This document shows, piece by piece, positions 1 through 6,797 of a stretch of DNA of 7,038 bases. Positions within the stretch are counted from its first letter, which is position 1. Every line of letters starts with the position of its first letter. The notes beneath the pieces were generated by a model. That model was not told where the DNA came from. It made no database searches and saw only the letters and a program-made list of their open reading frames with translations. Source of the stretch: Chthoniobacteraceae bacterium (lineage in GTDB: Bacteria; Verrucomicrobiota; Verrucomicrobiia; Chthoniobacterales; Chthoniobacteraceae). A program made the position numbers and the translations under genes. Location of the stretch: NCBI GenBank assembly GCA_947478975.1, contig CANJYI010000148.1:1-7038 (forward strand), written 5' to 3'.

Positions 1-1071
1 CACCTCTACAAGTTCAGCGACCTGCTCGCGGGCAAAAACTTCACCATCATCATCGCCGACAGCGGGCGCGGACTGCTGCTGGACTGTGGCATCTTTCCCG
101 AGGGCCTGCTGCACAGCCTCATCCAGCAGATGAAAACGCATCTCGGTCTCAAGGGTATTGATGCGGTTTGGATTTCCCACATGCATGGCGACCACTTCAC
201 CCTCGCCGCTGCGCTCAAGAAACACTACGGCGTCAAAACGTGGACGCTGGATCGGATCGTGGATCCTATCGAAAACCCCACGCGCTACGACTATTGCGCG
301 CTCATCACCTCCTACAATCGCGAGTACGAAGGGCTGAAGATTGACCGCCCCATTCGCGATGGAGAGGTCATCGACTGGGAGGGCTACAAGCTGCACGTGG
401 ACTGGATGCCCGGACAGACGGAGTTCGGCAACTGCCTTTGGCTCGAACTGGATGGCAAGCGGATCGCCTTTACCGGTGATAATCTCTTCGGCGATCCATC
501 CGACCCCGCACAGAACGGACACGAGGCGGTGGTGGCCCGCAACAGCGCGATCTTCGAGGAGGGCTACTTCCTTGGCAGCCGCTATCTGCGCGATTTGAAA
601 CCCGACATCGTCTCGGGAGCCCATTCCGTTCTCATGGCAAATCCCTCCGCTTTTTTGCAGCGCTACCACGAATGGTCGAAGCGAATCATCGCCCACTACC
701 GGGAACTCCTGCCAGACCCGAACTACGAGTACCTCTTCGATCCATTCTGGGTCCGTGCCTATCCGTATCGCGTGGACCTTGCGGTGGAGGCAACGCAGAC
801 AGTTCAAATCACCGTGCGGAATTTCCGAGACCGAGTGCAGAGGCATCGCATCGAGCTGAAACTGCCGCCTGGCATCGAGGCCGAGCCAAAAGTGCTGGAA
901 GGCTGCGTAGCCGCCATGAGCCGCCAGGCCTTCGACGTGAAGCTCACTGTCAAGGACAGGGCCGCGCTCGGCGCGGGCGTACAGATCGTACCGTTCGACA
1001 TCGCTCTCGATGGCAAACGTTACGGCGAGTTGTTCGACTTTCTCGTCCTCGGCCGCACTGAAAGGCCCTGA
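1..1071 (+). CDS. MBL-fold metallo-hydrolase, 5' end outside the window
   Basis: The reading frame is open from base 1 to the TGA at 1069-1071, giving 356 visible residues; an internal ATG at 130 is not the start, because in-frame coding continues upstream of it. The metallo-beta-lactamase motif HMHGDH is at visible residues 60-65. The FTGDN motif gives the likely bridging Asp at 160, and SGAHS gives the last His at 208. These are the usual metal-binding positions of the fold, so a metal-dependent hydrolase is likely, but the substrate is not evident. The motif that is usually PGHT reads PGQT (Gln139), so one common His ligand appears absent. From about residue 258 to the end lies a beta-rich, Ig-like region following an aromatic stretch (FDPFWVRAYPY). 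This extra domain is not part of the basic MBL fold. An SGNH hydrolase gene follows after 37 bp on the same strand. The fold is secure; the function is open. Confidence 0.9.
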   Translation, partial: HLYKFSDLLAGKNFTIIIADSGRGLLLDCGIFPEGLLHSLIQQMKTHLGLKGIDAVWISHMHGDHFTLAAALKKHYGVKTWTLDRIVDPIENPTRYDYCALITSYNREYEGLKIDRPIRDGEVIDWEGYKLHVDWMPGQTEFGNCLWLELDGKRIAFTGDNLFGDPSDPAQNGHEAVVARNSAIFEEGYFLGSRYLRDLKPDIVSGAHSVLMANPSAFLQRYHEWSKRIIAHYRELLPDPNYEYLFDPFWVRAYPYRVDLAVEATQTVQITVRNFRDRVQRHRIELKLPPGIEAEPKVLEGCVAAMSRQAFDVKLTVKDRAALGAGVQIVPFDIALDGKRYGELFDFLVLGRTERP

Positions 1072-1108
1072 GAATCCGCTGTATCCGCCGGTCAATAACC
1101 GCCCCCAC

Positions 1109-2494
1109 ATGAACCACCTCCTCCGATCCTTCATCAAAGGCCTGCTTGCAGTCCTCCTCTTTGGAACCTCAGGCATCGCCGCTGAGCCCGCCTTGAAAGA
1201 AAATACGCGCATCGTCTTCATCGGCGACAGTATCACCAGCCAGGGCGGAGGCTGGCTGGGGACGGGTTACGTTTTCAAAATGCGTGACGCACTGCGCGCA
1301 GTGTATCCAGAGGCGCAACACGAACTCGTTCCGCTGGGAGGCAGTGGCATGGGCGTGAGTGCGTGGCTGTCCCTCGCCAAGGACGAGGCAAAGCAGAAGC
1401 ACGATCTGGATGTGAAAGGCGTGGAGGTTGCCGCTGTGCTCTCGAAGCCGGCCGATGTGATGGTCGTGATGCTCGGGATGAACGACGTGCTCGCACCCTA
1501 CGTCAGCGACACGGATGCGAGCCTCGACCAGTGGCTTGCGAAATACCGCGAACTGGTTGGCGTACTGGTCACGCGGCTTAACCCCAGGGTCATTGCCCTG
1601 GCCACGGTGACGCCGCAAACAGAGGATCCCGCAACCCCTGTGAACCAGGTGTTGGCACGGATGAACCAACGCATCACAACACTCGCCGCCGAGTTGAAGG
1701 CTGACGTGGTGCCGACCCAGGCTGCGTATTGGGACGTGCTCGCGGAAGGCCGCAAAACTCAGGCTGACTTCACACTCGCAGGGGATCGCATTCACCCAAA
1801 TCAAACCGGCCATATCGCTGTAGCGATGGCGATGTTGAGGGGGCTCGGTGAAGACAAAGCCGCCTCATGGTTGCGTGCAGAGAGGTTGTCCAAGACGCTC
1901 TTCACTCTGCAGCCAGCCCCCGCCCCGCCCGCGCCGCCGGCGTGGTTGGTCACCAGCGGACTCGTGTTGCGTGCTTGGAATGACAAGCCTTCCGATGCCG
2001 ACCTCGCGCCAAACCCCATCGACTGCGCCATCGAACGCGGCGAAGATTTCACCAAAGCTGCCGCCAAGGAAGGCGGCGCACCACTGGCGTGGCGCGTGTT
2101 CCAATCCAGCATCAACCTGACTGACGGTGCCAACCCCGGCAGCGTGGACTTCGCAGGGATCACCTTCTTCCAGAATTTTGAAGCCGGCTACGGCGCACGC
2201 TGGATTCACAGCGACAATGCACGCCGCCTCAGACTTGACCTCAAAACCTCGGGTGTCGGTTCTGCGATCCATCTCATCGCGTGGCTTAATGGTCAGCGAC
2301 TTTACTCCGATTTCATTAACAAAGAGCCGAAGCGTCAGGCCTCCCGCGAAGTCGATCTGCGTTCGGGTTGGAATGTGCTTGTCTTCAAAAGTTGCCAGCG
2401 CACCTGGCAATGGCAGCAGGCCATCAATCTCACCGAACTGGATGGCTCGCTGCCGCGGGGGCTTGAGTACCGTGCTTCTGCCCCGGTGAAGTGA
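1109..2494 (+). CDS. Exported SGNH/GDSL-family hydrolase with extra C-terminal domain
   Basis: A 461-residue protein. An upstream in-frame ATG at 1010 exists, but the ATG at 1109 is preferred because it begins a signal peptide: MNHLLRSF, then a hydrophobic run, with probable cleavage near Ala24-Ala25. It also avoids overlap with the preceding gene. No clear Shine-Dalgarno sequence precedes it. All SGNH blocks are visible: GDSIT with nucleophile Ser41, a Gly at 78-80 (GGSG), GMND with Asn125, and DRIHP with Asp226 and His229. This supports a serine esterase or lipase-like enzyme acting outside the cytoplasm; many relatives deacetylate carbohydrates, but the substrate here is unknown. An Ala/Pro-rich linker (about 268-278) leads to a second domain (about 280-461). 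That domain is rich in Trp and Tyr, contains a WLNGQRLY segment and ends with GWNVLVFKS and WQWQQAINL. It resembles a beta-sandwich carbohydrate-binding module, but I do not recognise the family. Confidence 0.9.
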   Translation: MNHLLRSFIKGLLAVLLFGTSGIAAEPALKENTRIVFIGDSITSQGGGWLGTGYVFKMRDALRAVYPEAQHELVPLGGSGMGVSAWLSLAKDEAKQKHDLDVKGVEVAAVLSKPADVMVVMLGMNDVLAPYVSDTDASLDQWLAKYRELVGVLVTRLNPRVIALATVTPQTEDPATPVNQVLARMNQRITTLAAELKADVVPTQAAYWDVLAEGRKTQADFTLAGDRIHPNQTGHIAVAMAMLRGLGEDKAASWLRAERLSKTLFTLQPAPAPPAPPAWLVTSGLVLRAWNDKPSDADLAPNPIDCAIERGEDFTKAAAKEGGAPLAWRVFQSSINLTDGANPGSVDFAGITFFQNFEAGYGARWIHSDNARRLRLDLKTSGVGSAIHLIAWLNGQRLYSDFINKEPKRQASREVDLRSGWNVLVFKSCQRTWQWQQAINLTELDGSLPRGLEYRASAPVK

Positions 2495-2539
2495 TCTTAC
2501 TCTCAGGCATATTTACATGATGAACTTCTCCTCGCATTC

Positions 2540-2886
2540 CTCTTCCTCCGCGCCGGCTTTCTCGAAGTGCGTCTCACCGAGCCGGTGACCCTCAGCGCCT
2601 ACGTGAACCGCACGGATCGTGCGCGCCTGTGGGTCAACGAAGCACTCGTTGTGACGACTGGGCCCCGGCCGATCCCAAACGCCGCCGTCCCAAGCAAACC
2701 GCCGAGTCGGGCGACGAGGTTTTGAGCACTCCCATCGCGCTGACTGCCGGGCAGCGCGTTTCGATTCGACCCGAATACGCGAGCAAGGGGCCGGAACCCG
2801 GTTTGCTCAGCCGGAACTTGGACAGCTTTACGCAGGAGCGGCAGCGCATTTCCACGGCCTTTCCGTATCCCGCGGCGGCGAAGTAA
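2540..2886 (+). pseudogene. Frameshifted C-terminal remnant of a PA14-domain protein
   Basis: No intact gene lies between 2495 and 2931, but two frames together spell a PA14-like domain. In the frame continuing from the SGNH gene, RAGFLEV, then YVNRTDRARLWVNEALV, runs to about 2650. From 2653 the match moves to another frame: DDWAPADP, ALTAGQRVSIRPEY, TQERQ and a final FPYPAAAK before TAA at 2884-2886. PA14 domains typically carry a D-x-x-R-L-W-V-(D/N)-x-x-L-V-x-x-W segment followed by L-x-A-G-Q-x-(V/Y)-x-I-R-x-E-Y, so one missing base at 2651-2652 would reconnect the two halves. The N-terminal part of the domain, a start codon and any catalytic partner domain are absent. PA14 domains usually bind glycans in glycosidases and surface proteins. 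The fragment is probably a relic of a larger secreted protein; a sequencing error could explain the frameshift but not the missing 5' end. Confidence 0.65.
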
Positions 2887-2931
2887 AACTAGTGAGTCTC
2901 CTCAGTGGGATCTCCCCGTTTGATCCATGGA

Positions 2932-3306
2932 CTACCTGATCAGCTGCAGGCCCTGGGTTGCAAAGATTTCGAAATCTGAAGTGTTGCGTGTTGCAAGCAA
3001 AGCGCCCTTAAGAATAGCGCACGATGCAATGAGGGCGTCTATGCGCAGGGCGCGTCTTCTGCCTGTGCGGTTGAACAACCTTGCAGCCTCCCTAGACTGA
3101 GCTTCATCCAACGGCACGATTTCAGTTAAAACGGATTGAATTGCCTTTACCTGAAGCTCGGAGACGGGGCCGTATAGGAACTCATACCAAGCCGGCATGG
3201 CGGTGATCAGCACCTCACCCCGCTCGAGCCAGTTCAGGATTTGCTTTGACTCGTCGCTTCCTGCCACGAGCGCCCCAATGAGATAGTTCGTGTCGAGCAG
3301 AATCAT
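2932..3306 (-). CDS. vapC: VapC-type PIN-domain ribonuclease toxin
   Basis: A 124-residue PIN-domain protein, the normal size for VapC toxins, which are Mg-dependent endoribonucleases cutting tRNA, rRNA or mRNA. All four conserved acidic positions are visible: Asp5 (LLDTN), Glu42 (WYEFLYG), Asp90 (RIDALIA) and Asp111 (TRNTSDF), so it should be catalytically competent. I chose the ATG at 3306 over an in-frame GTG at 3318. It overlaps the antitoxin stop in an ATGA arrangement, the usual sign of translational coupling, and GGAGACAGGA lies directly upstream as a good ribosome binding site. The antitoxin gene precedes it on the same strand, so both should be one transcript. The RNA target cannot be inferred from sequence. 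A PIN-domain protein with another nuclease role is the only realistic alternative. Confidence 0.92.
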   Translation of the reverse strand: MILLDTNYLIGALVAGSDESKQILNWLERGEVLITAMPAWYEFLYGPVSELQVKAIQSVLTEIVPLDEAQSREAARLFNRTGRRRALRIDALIASCAILKGALLATRNTSDFEIFATQGLQLIR

Positions 3307-3566
3307 TCCTGTCTCCACATTTGACGATCCTCCCGTGCTTCCTCCAGATACTGGCCGGCTATTTTTGGATCTAGGCCATTTCCTGATCGAAGAAAATCTT
3401 CGAACAAAATTCTGGGGGAGGATGCGGGCGCTGGAGGCTGGGCGAAGGATACAGCTCGGCGAACGACTTCCGCTTGGGAAACCTTCCAGAGGGCAGCAAG
3501 GTTTTTGATGCGTACCATGGTCGCTTCATCAAGCGCGAAGGTGGTGCGGTGTGTCATGGTTGCCAT
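3303..3566 (-). CDS. vapB: VapB-type ribbon-helix-helix antitoxin
   Basis: An 87-residue protein directly upstream of the PIN toxin and overlapping it by 4 bases. The N-terminus looks like a ribbon-helix-helix (CopG/Arc-like) DNA-binding domain: a strand around residues 7-12 (RTTFAL), a helix around 13-26 containing IKNLAALW, a turn, then a helix from Ser30 (SQAEVVRRAV). The C-terminal half (about 40-87, with EDFLRSGN and YLEEAREDR) is charged and would be the toxin-binding tail. Such antitoxins bind and inhibit VapC and repress their own operon. The start could instead be the ATG at 3557 (84 residues); the ATG at 3566 has only a weak GAG upstream. The subfamily is assigned from fold and position, not from close recognition. 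Confidence 0.85.
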   Translation of the reverse strand: MATMTHRTTFALDEATMVRIKNLAALWKVSQAEVVRRAVSFAQPPAPASSPRILFEDFLRSGNGLDPKIAGQYLEEAREDRQMWRQE

Positions 3567-3740
3567 ACCATCACTCTAAAGCCCTTCGCAGAATTGGACA
3601 AGTGGCGACAGGCAAAAACAGACCTGCAAAACAGCGTCCGAAACGTCCGAGACTCTGGTGCTTGCCCAGCGCAAAGCAATTTAGGTGCGACAGGAACGCT
3701 GGGGTGCCGGCGCAGTTGTTTTTTTTGGGCGGCACACGCC
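3567..3740. other. Non-coding gap with direct repeat upstream of the antitoxin gene
   Basis: 174 bp between the HAD hydrolase stop and the antitoxin start, both on the minus strand. It should carry the promoter of the toxin-antitoxin operon, but I cannot pick convincing -35 and -10 boxes. It holds a 7-bp direct repeat, CGTCCGA at 3635-3641 and 3644-3650, and a run of eight T at 3719-3726 on the plus strand. Open frames crossing this gap on the plus strand look like shadows and show no recognisable protein motif. Confidence 0.5.
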
Positions 3741-4340
3741 CTAGATCGCCCCTGCCGATGTCAGTTCTGCAAGAAGCTGGCCGTGCGCGTCCTCGCTGTA
3801 GTGGTGGGTGCGCCAGCCGGCGGCGCGGGCGGCCTCCACATTGGGGGCAAGGTCGTCGATGAAGAAAACCTGTTCCGCGCGCAGGCCAAACTTTCCAAGG
3901 GCGTGTTCGTAGATGGAGGCGGCCGGCTTCATGAGACCGCACTCGTGGGAATAGACCGCATCCTGGAAGCGCGCAAAAACCGGGTAACGGGACAGGAAAT
4001 ACTCTGCGTGTAAATCGTTGGTGTTGGAGAGCAGGAAGAGCGGGCGGGTGTGGTGCAACTGCTCGACTAGGCGGTGGGTAGCCTCAATCGGGGTGAAGAT
4101 CTCCTGCCAGGCAGCTCTAAACAGGGAGCGCTCGCCCGTGTAGCCAATAATTCGGGAGGCCTCCTGCAAAAAGGCTTCGCCTTCAATCCTGCCGGACTCC
4201 AACTCGTCTTTGAGGGGCGCGAGAAGCGAGTGGATGCTTGATTCGGCGGTGGAGCAAAAGGGGGCGATCCGCTGTGTCACCAAGGAAAAATCAAACCGCA
4301 GCAGCACATTGCCGATGTCGAAAATAATCGCGTCAACCAT
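3741..4340 (-). CDS. HAD-superfamily hydrolase, subfamily IA, phosphatase-like
   Basis: A 199-residue soluble protein. The reading frame extends to an ATG at 4376, but the ATG at 4340 (MVDAIIFDIGNVLL) places motif I at the very N-terminus as is normal for the family, so it is chosen; neither start has a clear Shine-Dalgarno sequence. HAD motifs are complete: nucleophile Asp8 in FDIGNV, Ser105 in LLSNTND, Lys138 in GLMKP and the metal-binding pair Asp162-Asp163 in FIDDLAPN. An alpha-helical cap is expected at about 15-90. The residue two after the nucleophile is Gly instead of the usual Asp, as in the FDxGNV group that includes the sugar-phosphate phosphatase YihX; a small sugar-phosphate substrate is therefore plausible but unproven. 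It is transcribed divergently from the pyrophosphatase gene. Confidence 0.9.
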   Translation of the reverse strand: MVDAIIFDIGNVLLRFDFSLVTQRIAPFCSTAESSIHSLLAPLKDELESGRIEGEAFLQEASRIIGYTGERSLFRAAWQEIFTPIEATHRLVEQLHHTRPLFLLSNTNDLHAEYFLSRYPVFARFQDAVYSHECGLMKPAASIYEHALGKFGLRAEQVFFIDDLAPNVEAARAAGWRTHHYSEDAHGQLLAELTSAGAI

Positions 4341-4455
4341 TGGGCAACTGTAGGCCGAAGGGCAGCGCTTGGGCAAAGAAACTGATAATCTGCTGTTAGA
4401 CCGAGGGTGAGGGGTGGGCGGGAGGATTCAAAGGTTCACGCGTTGGTCAGGGGAT

Positions 4456-4484
4456 TTGGGTTTGGTGGGCGTTTTGTGTACAAT
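4456..4484 (+). promoter_or_regulatory. Candidate sigma-70-type promoter for the pyrophosphatase gene
   Basis: TTGGGT at 4456-4461 and TACAAT at 4479-4484 are separated by exactly 17 bp. The -10 box differs from the consensus at one base; the -35 box matches at three of six. It lies about 80 bp upstream of the pyrophosphatase ATG, giving a leader of roughly 70 nt. This is pattern matching only. Confidence 0.4.
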
Positions 4485-4521
4485 TGCGCGATAAACGTGT
4501 TGCGGAATTGCGCGAAAGACG
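4482..4521. repeat. 16-bp near-perfect direct repeat at the promoter
   Basis: Two copies of a 16-bp unit sit at 4482-4497 and 4506-4521, 24 bp apart start to start. The first ten bases (AATTGCGCGA) are identical, and 14 of 16 match overall. The first copy overlaps the end of the candidate -10 box, and the second lies in the predicted leader. The placement would suit a repressor operator, but no cognate regulator is in the window. Confidence 0.5.
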
Positions 4522-4563
4522 GCATTCCCATCGTCTTCTTTCTGTCAGCCACCCCCCAGAACT

Positions 4564-6657
4564 ATGCTCCTTCCGTGTGTTTTTGCCCAGTTGTCGCTCG
4601 AAACGAGCGGGATGTCCCTGGTGATTGCCTGTGCAGCCTTCGGGCTGTTGGTCGCCGTCGGGTTGATCCGCTCCATCCTCAAGGTGAAGATCGAGCACCA
4701 GCGGATGCGCGAGATTGCCGCCGCGATTGAAGAGGGCGCCAAGGCGTACCTCAACCGGCAGCTCGTCTCCATTGGGGCGATTGCGGCGGTGCTGTTTGGG
4801 ATCCTTTATTGGAAGCTGGGCACTCCCACGGCGCTTGGCTTTCTGCTGGGTGCGGTGTGCTCACTGGCAGCCGGCTTTATTGGAATGCGCGTCGCCGTTC
4901 TTGCAAACGTGCGGACGGCCCAGGGGGCGACCGAAAGCCGCCGGGCCGCACTCAAGGTGGCCTTCAACGGCGGGGCCGTGACCGGTCTGCTGGTGGTGGG
5001 CCTGGCTCTGCTGTCGACCGCCCTGTTCTACAAGGGCGTTGTGGCGATGGCCGACGAGGCGACCGCCCTCCACAGCCTTGTGGGGCTGGCATTGGGCTCC
5101 AGTCTCATCAGCGTGTTTGCCCGGCTAGGTGGAGGCATCTACACAAAGGCGGCGGATGTCGGGGCGGATCTGGTCGGCAAGATCGAGAGCAACCTGGACG
5201 AGGATGATCCCCGCAATCCCGCGACCATCGCGGACAATGTCGGCGACAACGTGGGCGACTGCGCCGGGATGGCTGCGGACGTGTTCGAGACCTACGCAGT
5301 CAGCCTGATCGGGGCGGTGCTCATCGCCGGTCTGACGCTCAAGGCGTTTCCGAACGCTATTTTGTTCCCCTTCATCCTCGGCGGCATTTCGATCGTCGGC
5401 GCCATCGCTGGGATCGCCAGCGTGAACCTCGTCAACGCAGGGCCCACGGCGGCGCTCATGGGCGGGGTGGCTGTCTCCGGAGTGGTTTCCGCAGGCGCCC
5501 TCTGGCCGGTGACGCAGGCTCTGTTCTCAGGCGGCATGGAGGCTGGCGGACGGATCTACACCGCCCCCCAGATCTACATGGCCTCCCTGCTGGGCCTGTT
5601 GCTGACTATCCTGGTGGTGGCCATCACCAACTTCTACACCTCCACCCACTATTCCCCGGTGCGTAATATTGCCAAGGCCTCCGAGACCGGGCATGCCACC
5701 AATATCATTGCGGGGATCGCCACCGGCCAGCACGCCACCGCGATGCCGGTGCTCTGCATCGCAGGCGCGATTCTGGGTTCCTTCTACTTCGCCGGCCTGT
5801 ATGGAATCGCCGTTGCGGTCATGGCGATGCTTTCCATGGCGGGGATCATCATCTCGTTGGACGCCTTTGGTCCAATCACGGACAACGCCGGTGGCATAGC
5901 TGTCATGAGCGGCCTCCCTGCCGGGGTGCGTCAGATCACCGATGAGTTGGATGCGGTGGGCAACACGATGAAGGCCGTCACCAAGGGCTACGCAATCGCC
6001 TCTGCGGGCCTCGCTGCGGTGGTCCTATTCGGCACCTATGTCGAAGAGCTCCGTGCCCACTGGGCGGCGGCGGGACGGGTGATTCAGGGGGCGCTCGATT
6101 TTTCGCTGAACGATCCGAAGGTGATCATCGGCCTCTTTCTGGGGGGATTGCTGCCCTATCTCTTTTCCGCCTTCAGCATGGACGCGGTGGGCCGCGCCGC
6201 GGGCGCTGTGGTCGAGGAGGTGCGCCGTCAGATCAAGGCCCATCCAGGGATATTGACGGGCACTGAGACTCCGGAATACGGCACCTGCGTGGACATCGTC
6301 ACCAAGGCTGCGCTCCGGGAGATGATCGTTCCGGCTCTTTTGCCGATTCTGTTTGTGGTGGTTGTTGCGGCAGTTCCCGCGCTCGGGCCAACCGTATTGG
6401 GGGGGCTGCTCGTGGGGACCATTGTCACCGGGTTGTTCATCGGCTTGTCGATGACCTCCAGCGGCGGCGCCTGGGACAACGCCAAAAAGTACATTGAGGA
6501 AGGCAACCACGGCGGGAAGCATTCGCCTGCGCATGCCGCCGCCGTGACCGGTGATACTGTGGGGGATCCCTACAAGGACACCTCCGGCCCGGCCATCAAT
6601 CCGATGATCAAGGTCGCCAACATCGTGGCGATTTTGGTGATCCCTCTTTTCTTCTAG
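4564..6657 (+). CDS. hppA: Membrane-bound proton-pumping pyrophosphatase, K+-independent type
   Basis: A 697-residue polytopic membrane protein, the usual size for bacterial members, with about 15-16 hydrophobic segments expected. It hydrolyses pyrophosphate and couples this to ion export across the membrane. Substrate-binding motifs are intact: DVGADLVGKIE (198-208), DNVGDNVGDCAG (224-235), GPITDNAGG (Asp440), DNAKK (638-642) and GDTVGDPYKDTSG (Asp664, Asp668, Lys671, Asp672). The ion-class motif reads GNTMKAVTKG. Lys470 and Thr473 occupy the positions that are Lys and Thr in K+-independent pumps and Ala and Gly in K+-dependent ones; all known Na+ pumps are K+-dependent, so proton transport is inferred. 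Met replaces the second Thr of the usual GNTT. The start is uncertain: the ATG at 4564 has no Shine-Dalgarno sequence, and the ATG at 4612 has a weak GAGCGGG upstream and would still leave the first membrane helix complete. Confidence 0.96.
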   Translation: MLLPCVFAQLSLETSGMSLVIACAAFGLLVAVGLIRSILKVKIEHQRMREIAAAIEEGAKAYLNRQLVSIGAIAAVLFGILYWKLGTPTALGFLLGAVCSLAAGFIGMRVAVLANVRTAQGATESRRAALKVAFNGGAVTGLLVVGLALLSTALFYKGVVAMADEATALHSLVGLALGSSLISVFARLGGGIYTKAADVGADLVGKIESNLDEDDPRNPATIADNVGDNVGDCAGMAADVFETYAVSLIGAVLIAGLTLKAFPNAILFPFILGGISIVGAIAGIASVNLVNAGPTAALMGGVAVSGVVSAGALWPVTQALFSGGMEAGGRIYTAPQIYMASLLGLLLTILVVAITNFYTSTHYSPVRNIAKASETGHATNIIAGIATGQHATAMPVLCIAGAILGSFYFAGLYGIAVAVMAMLSMAGIIISLDAFGPITDNAGGIAVMSGLPAGVRQITDELDAVGNTMKAVTKGYAIASAGLAAVVLFGTYVEELRAHWAAAGRVIQGALDFSLNDPKVIIGLFLGGLLPYLFSAFSMDAVGRAAGAVVEEVRRQIKAHPGILTGTETPEYGTCVDIVTKAALREMIVPALLPILFVVVVAAVPALGPTVLGGLLVGTIVTGLFIGLSMTSSGGAWDNAKKYIEEGNHGGKHSPAHAAAVTGDTVGDPYKDTSGPAINPMIKVANIVAILVIPLFF

Positions 6658-6680
6658 CCGCCGCACAGGCGTGCGGCCGG
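6658..6680 (+). other. GC-rich hairpin just after the pyrophosphatase stop
   Basis: CCGCAC (6661-6666) pairs with GTGCGG (6671-6676) around a 4-base loop. CCG at 6658-6660 can extend the stem with CGG at 6678-6680 if C6677 bulges. It begins at the base after the stop codon and could shape or protect the mRNA 3' end. No U-tract follows. Confidence 0.35.
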
Positions 6681-6689
6681 GGTGGGGAG

Positions 6690-6715
6690 CACAGAGGCTT
6701 TTGGAAGCCTCTGTG
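6690..6715. terminator. Perfect 11-bp inverted repeat in the convergent gap, possible terminator
   Basis: CACAGAGGCTT (6690-6700) and AAGCCTCTGTG (6705-6715) are perfectly complementary with a TTGG loop. It lies between the ends of two converging genes, where a bidirectional transcription stop is expected. No T-run follows on either strand, so it is not a classical intrinsic terminator; it may act as a Rho-assisted stop or as a 3'-end stabiliser. Confidence 0.4.
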
Positions 6716-6797
6716 GAACACGGCGGGGTCCATTCCAAGGGCTGGAAGGGATCGGGTTTGGAACCCTGTTTGAAGGGGAGGTTAGGCGGCGCGCCTC

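Larger units (their letters stand above)
4341..4563. other. Divergent intergenic region between HAD hydrolase and pyrophosphatase
   Basis: 223 bp separating two genes read outward. It should contain promoters for both. The right half holds a candidate promoter, a direct repeat and a small hairpin (AAGACG at 4516-4521 pairing with CGTCTT at 4532-4537), all on the pyrophosphatase side. The left half (about 4341-4455) is G-rich on the plus strand and shows nothing I can name. No tRNA and no riboswitch I recognise is visible. Confidence 0.6.

Noticed and set aside
1010..1108. A longer N-terminus for the SGNH hydrolase starting at ATG 1010.
   Set aside because: It would overlap the MBL gene by 62 bases and place 33 non-hydrophobic residues before an obvious signal peptide.
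2887..2931. A possible terminator after vapC on the minus strand (TGAG/CTCA stem, then CTAGTTTT).
   Set aside because: The stem is only four pairs and the T-run is short and interrupted, too weak to call.
3695..3726. A possible plus-strand intrinsic terminator: CGCTGG/CCGGCG hairpin followed by eight T.
   Set aside because: The stem is six pairs with one wobble, the T-run begins six bases after it, and no plus-strand gene lies upstream that would need it; flanking genes are on the minus strand.
3474..4013. A 179-residue open frame on the plus strand.
   Set aside because: It lies mostly opposite the HAD hydrolase gene, shows no recognisable motif, and the opposite strand has complete catalytic motifs.
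6025..6738. A 237-residue open frame on the minus strand, and other long frames opposite or within hppA.
   Set aside because: They are shadows in GC-rich DNA of a gene whose full set of pyrophosphatase motifs is intact; their translations look like low-complexity out-of-frame sequence.
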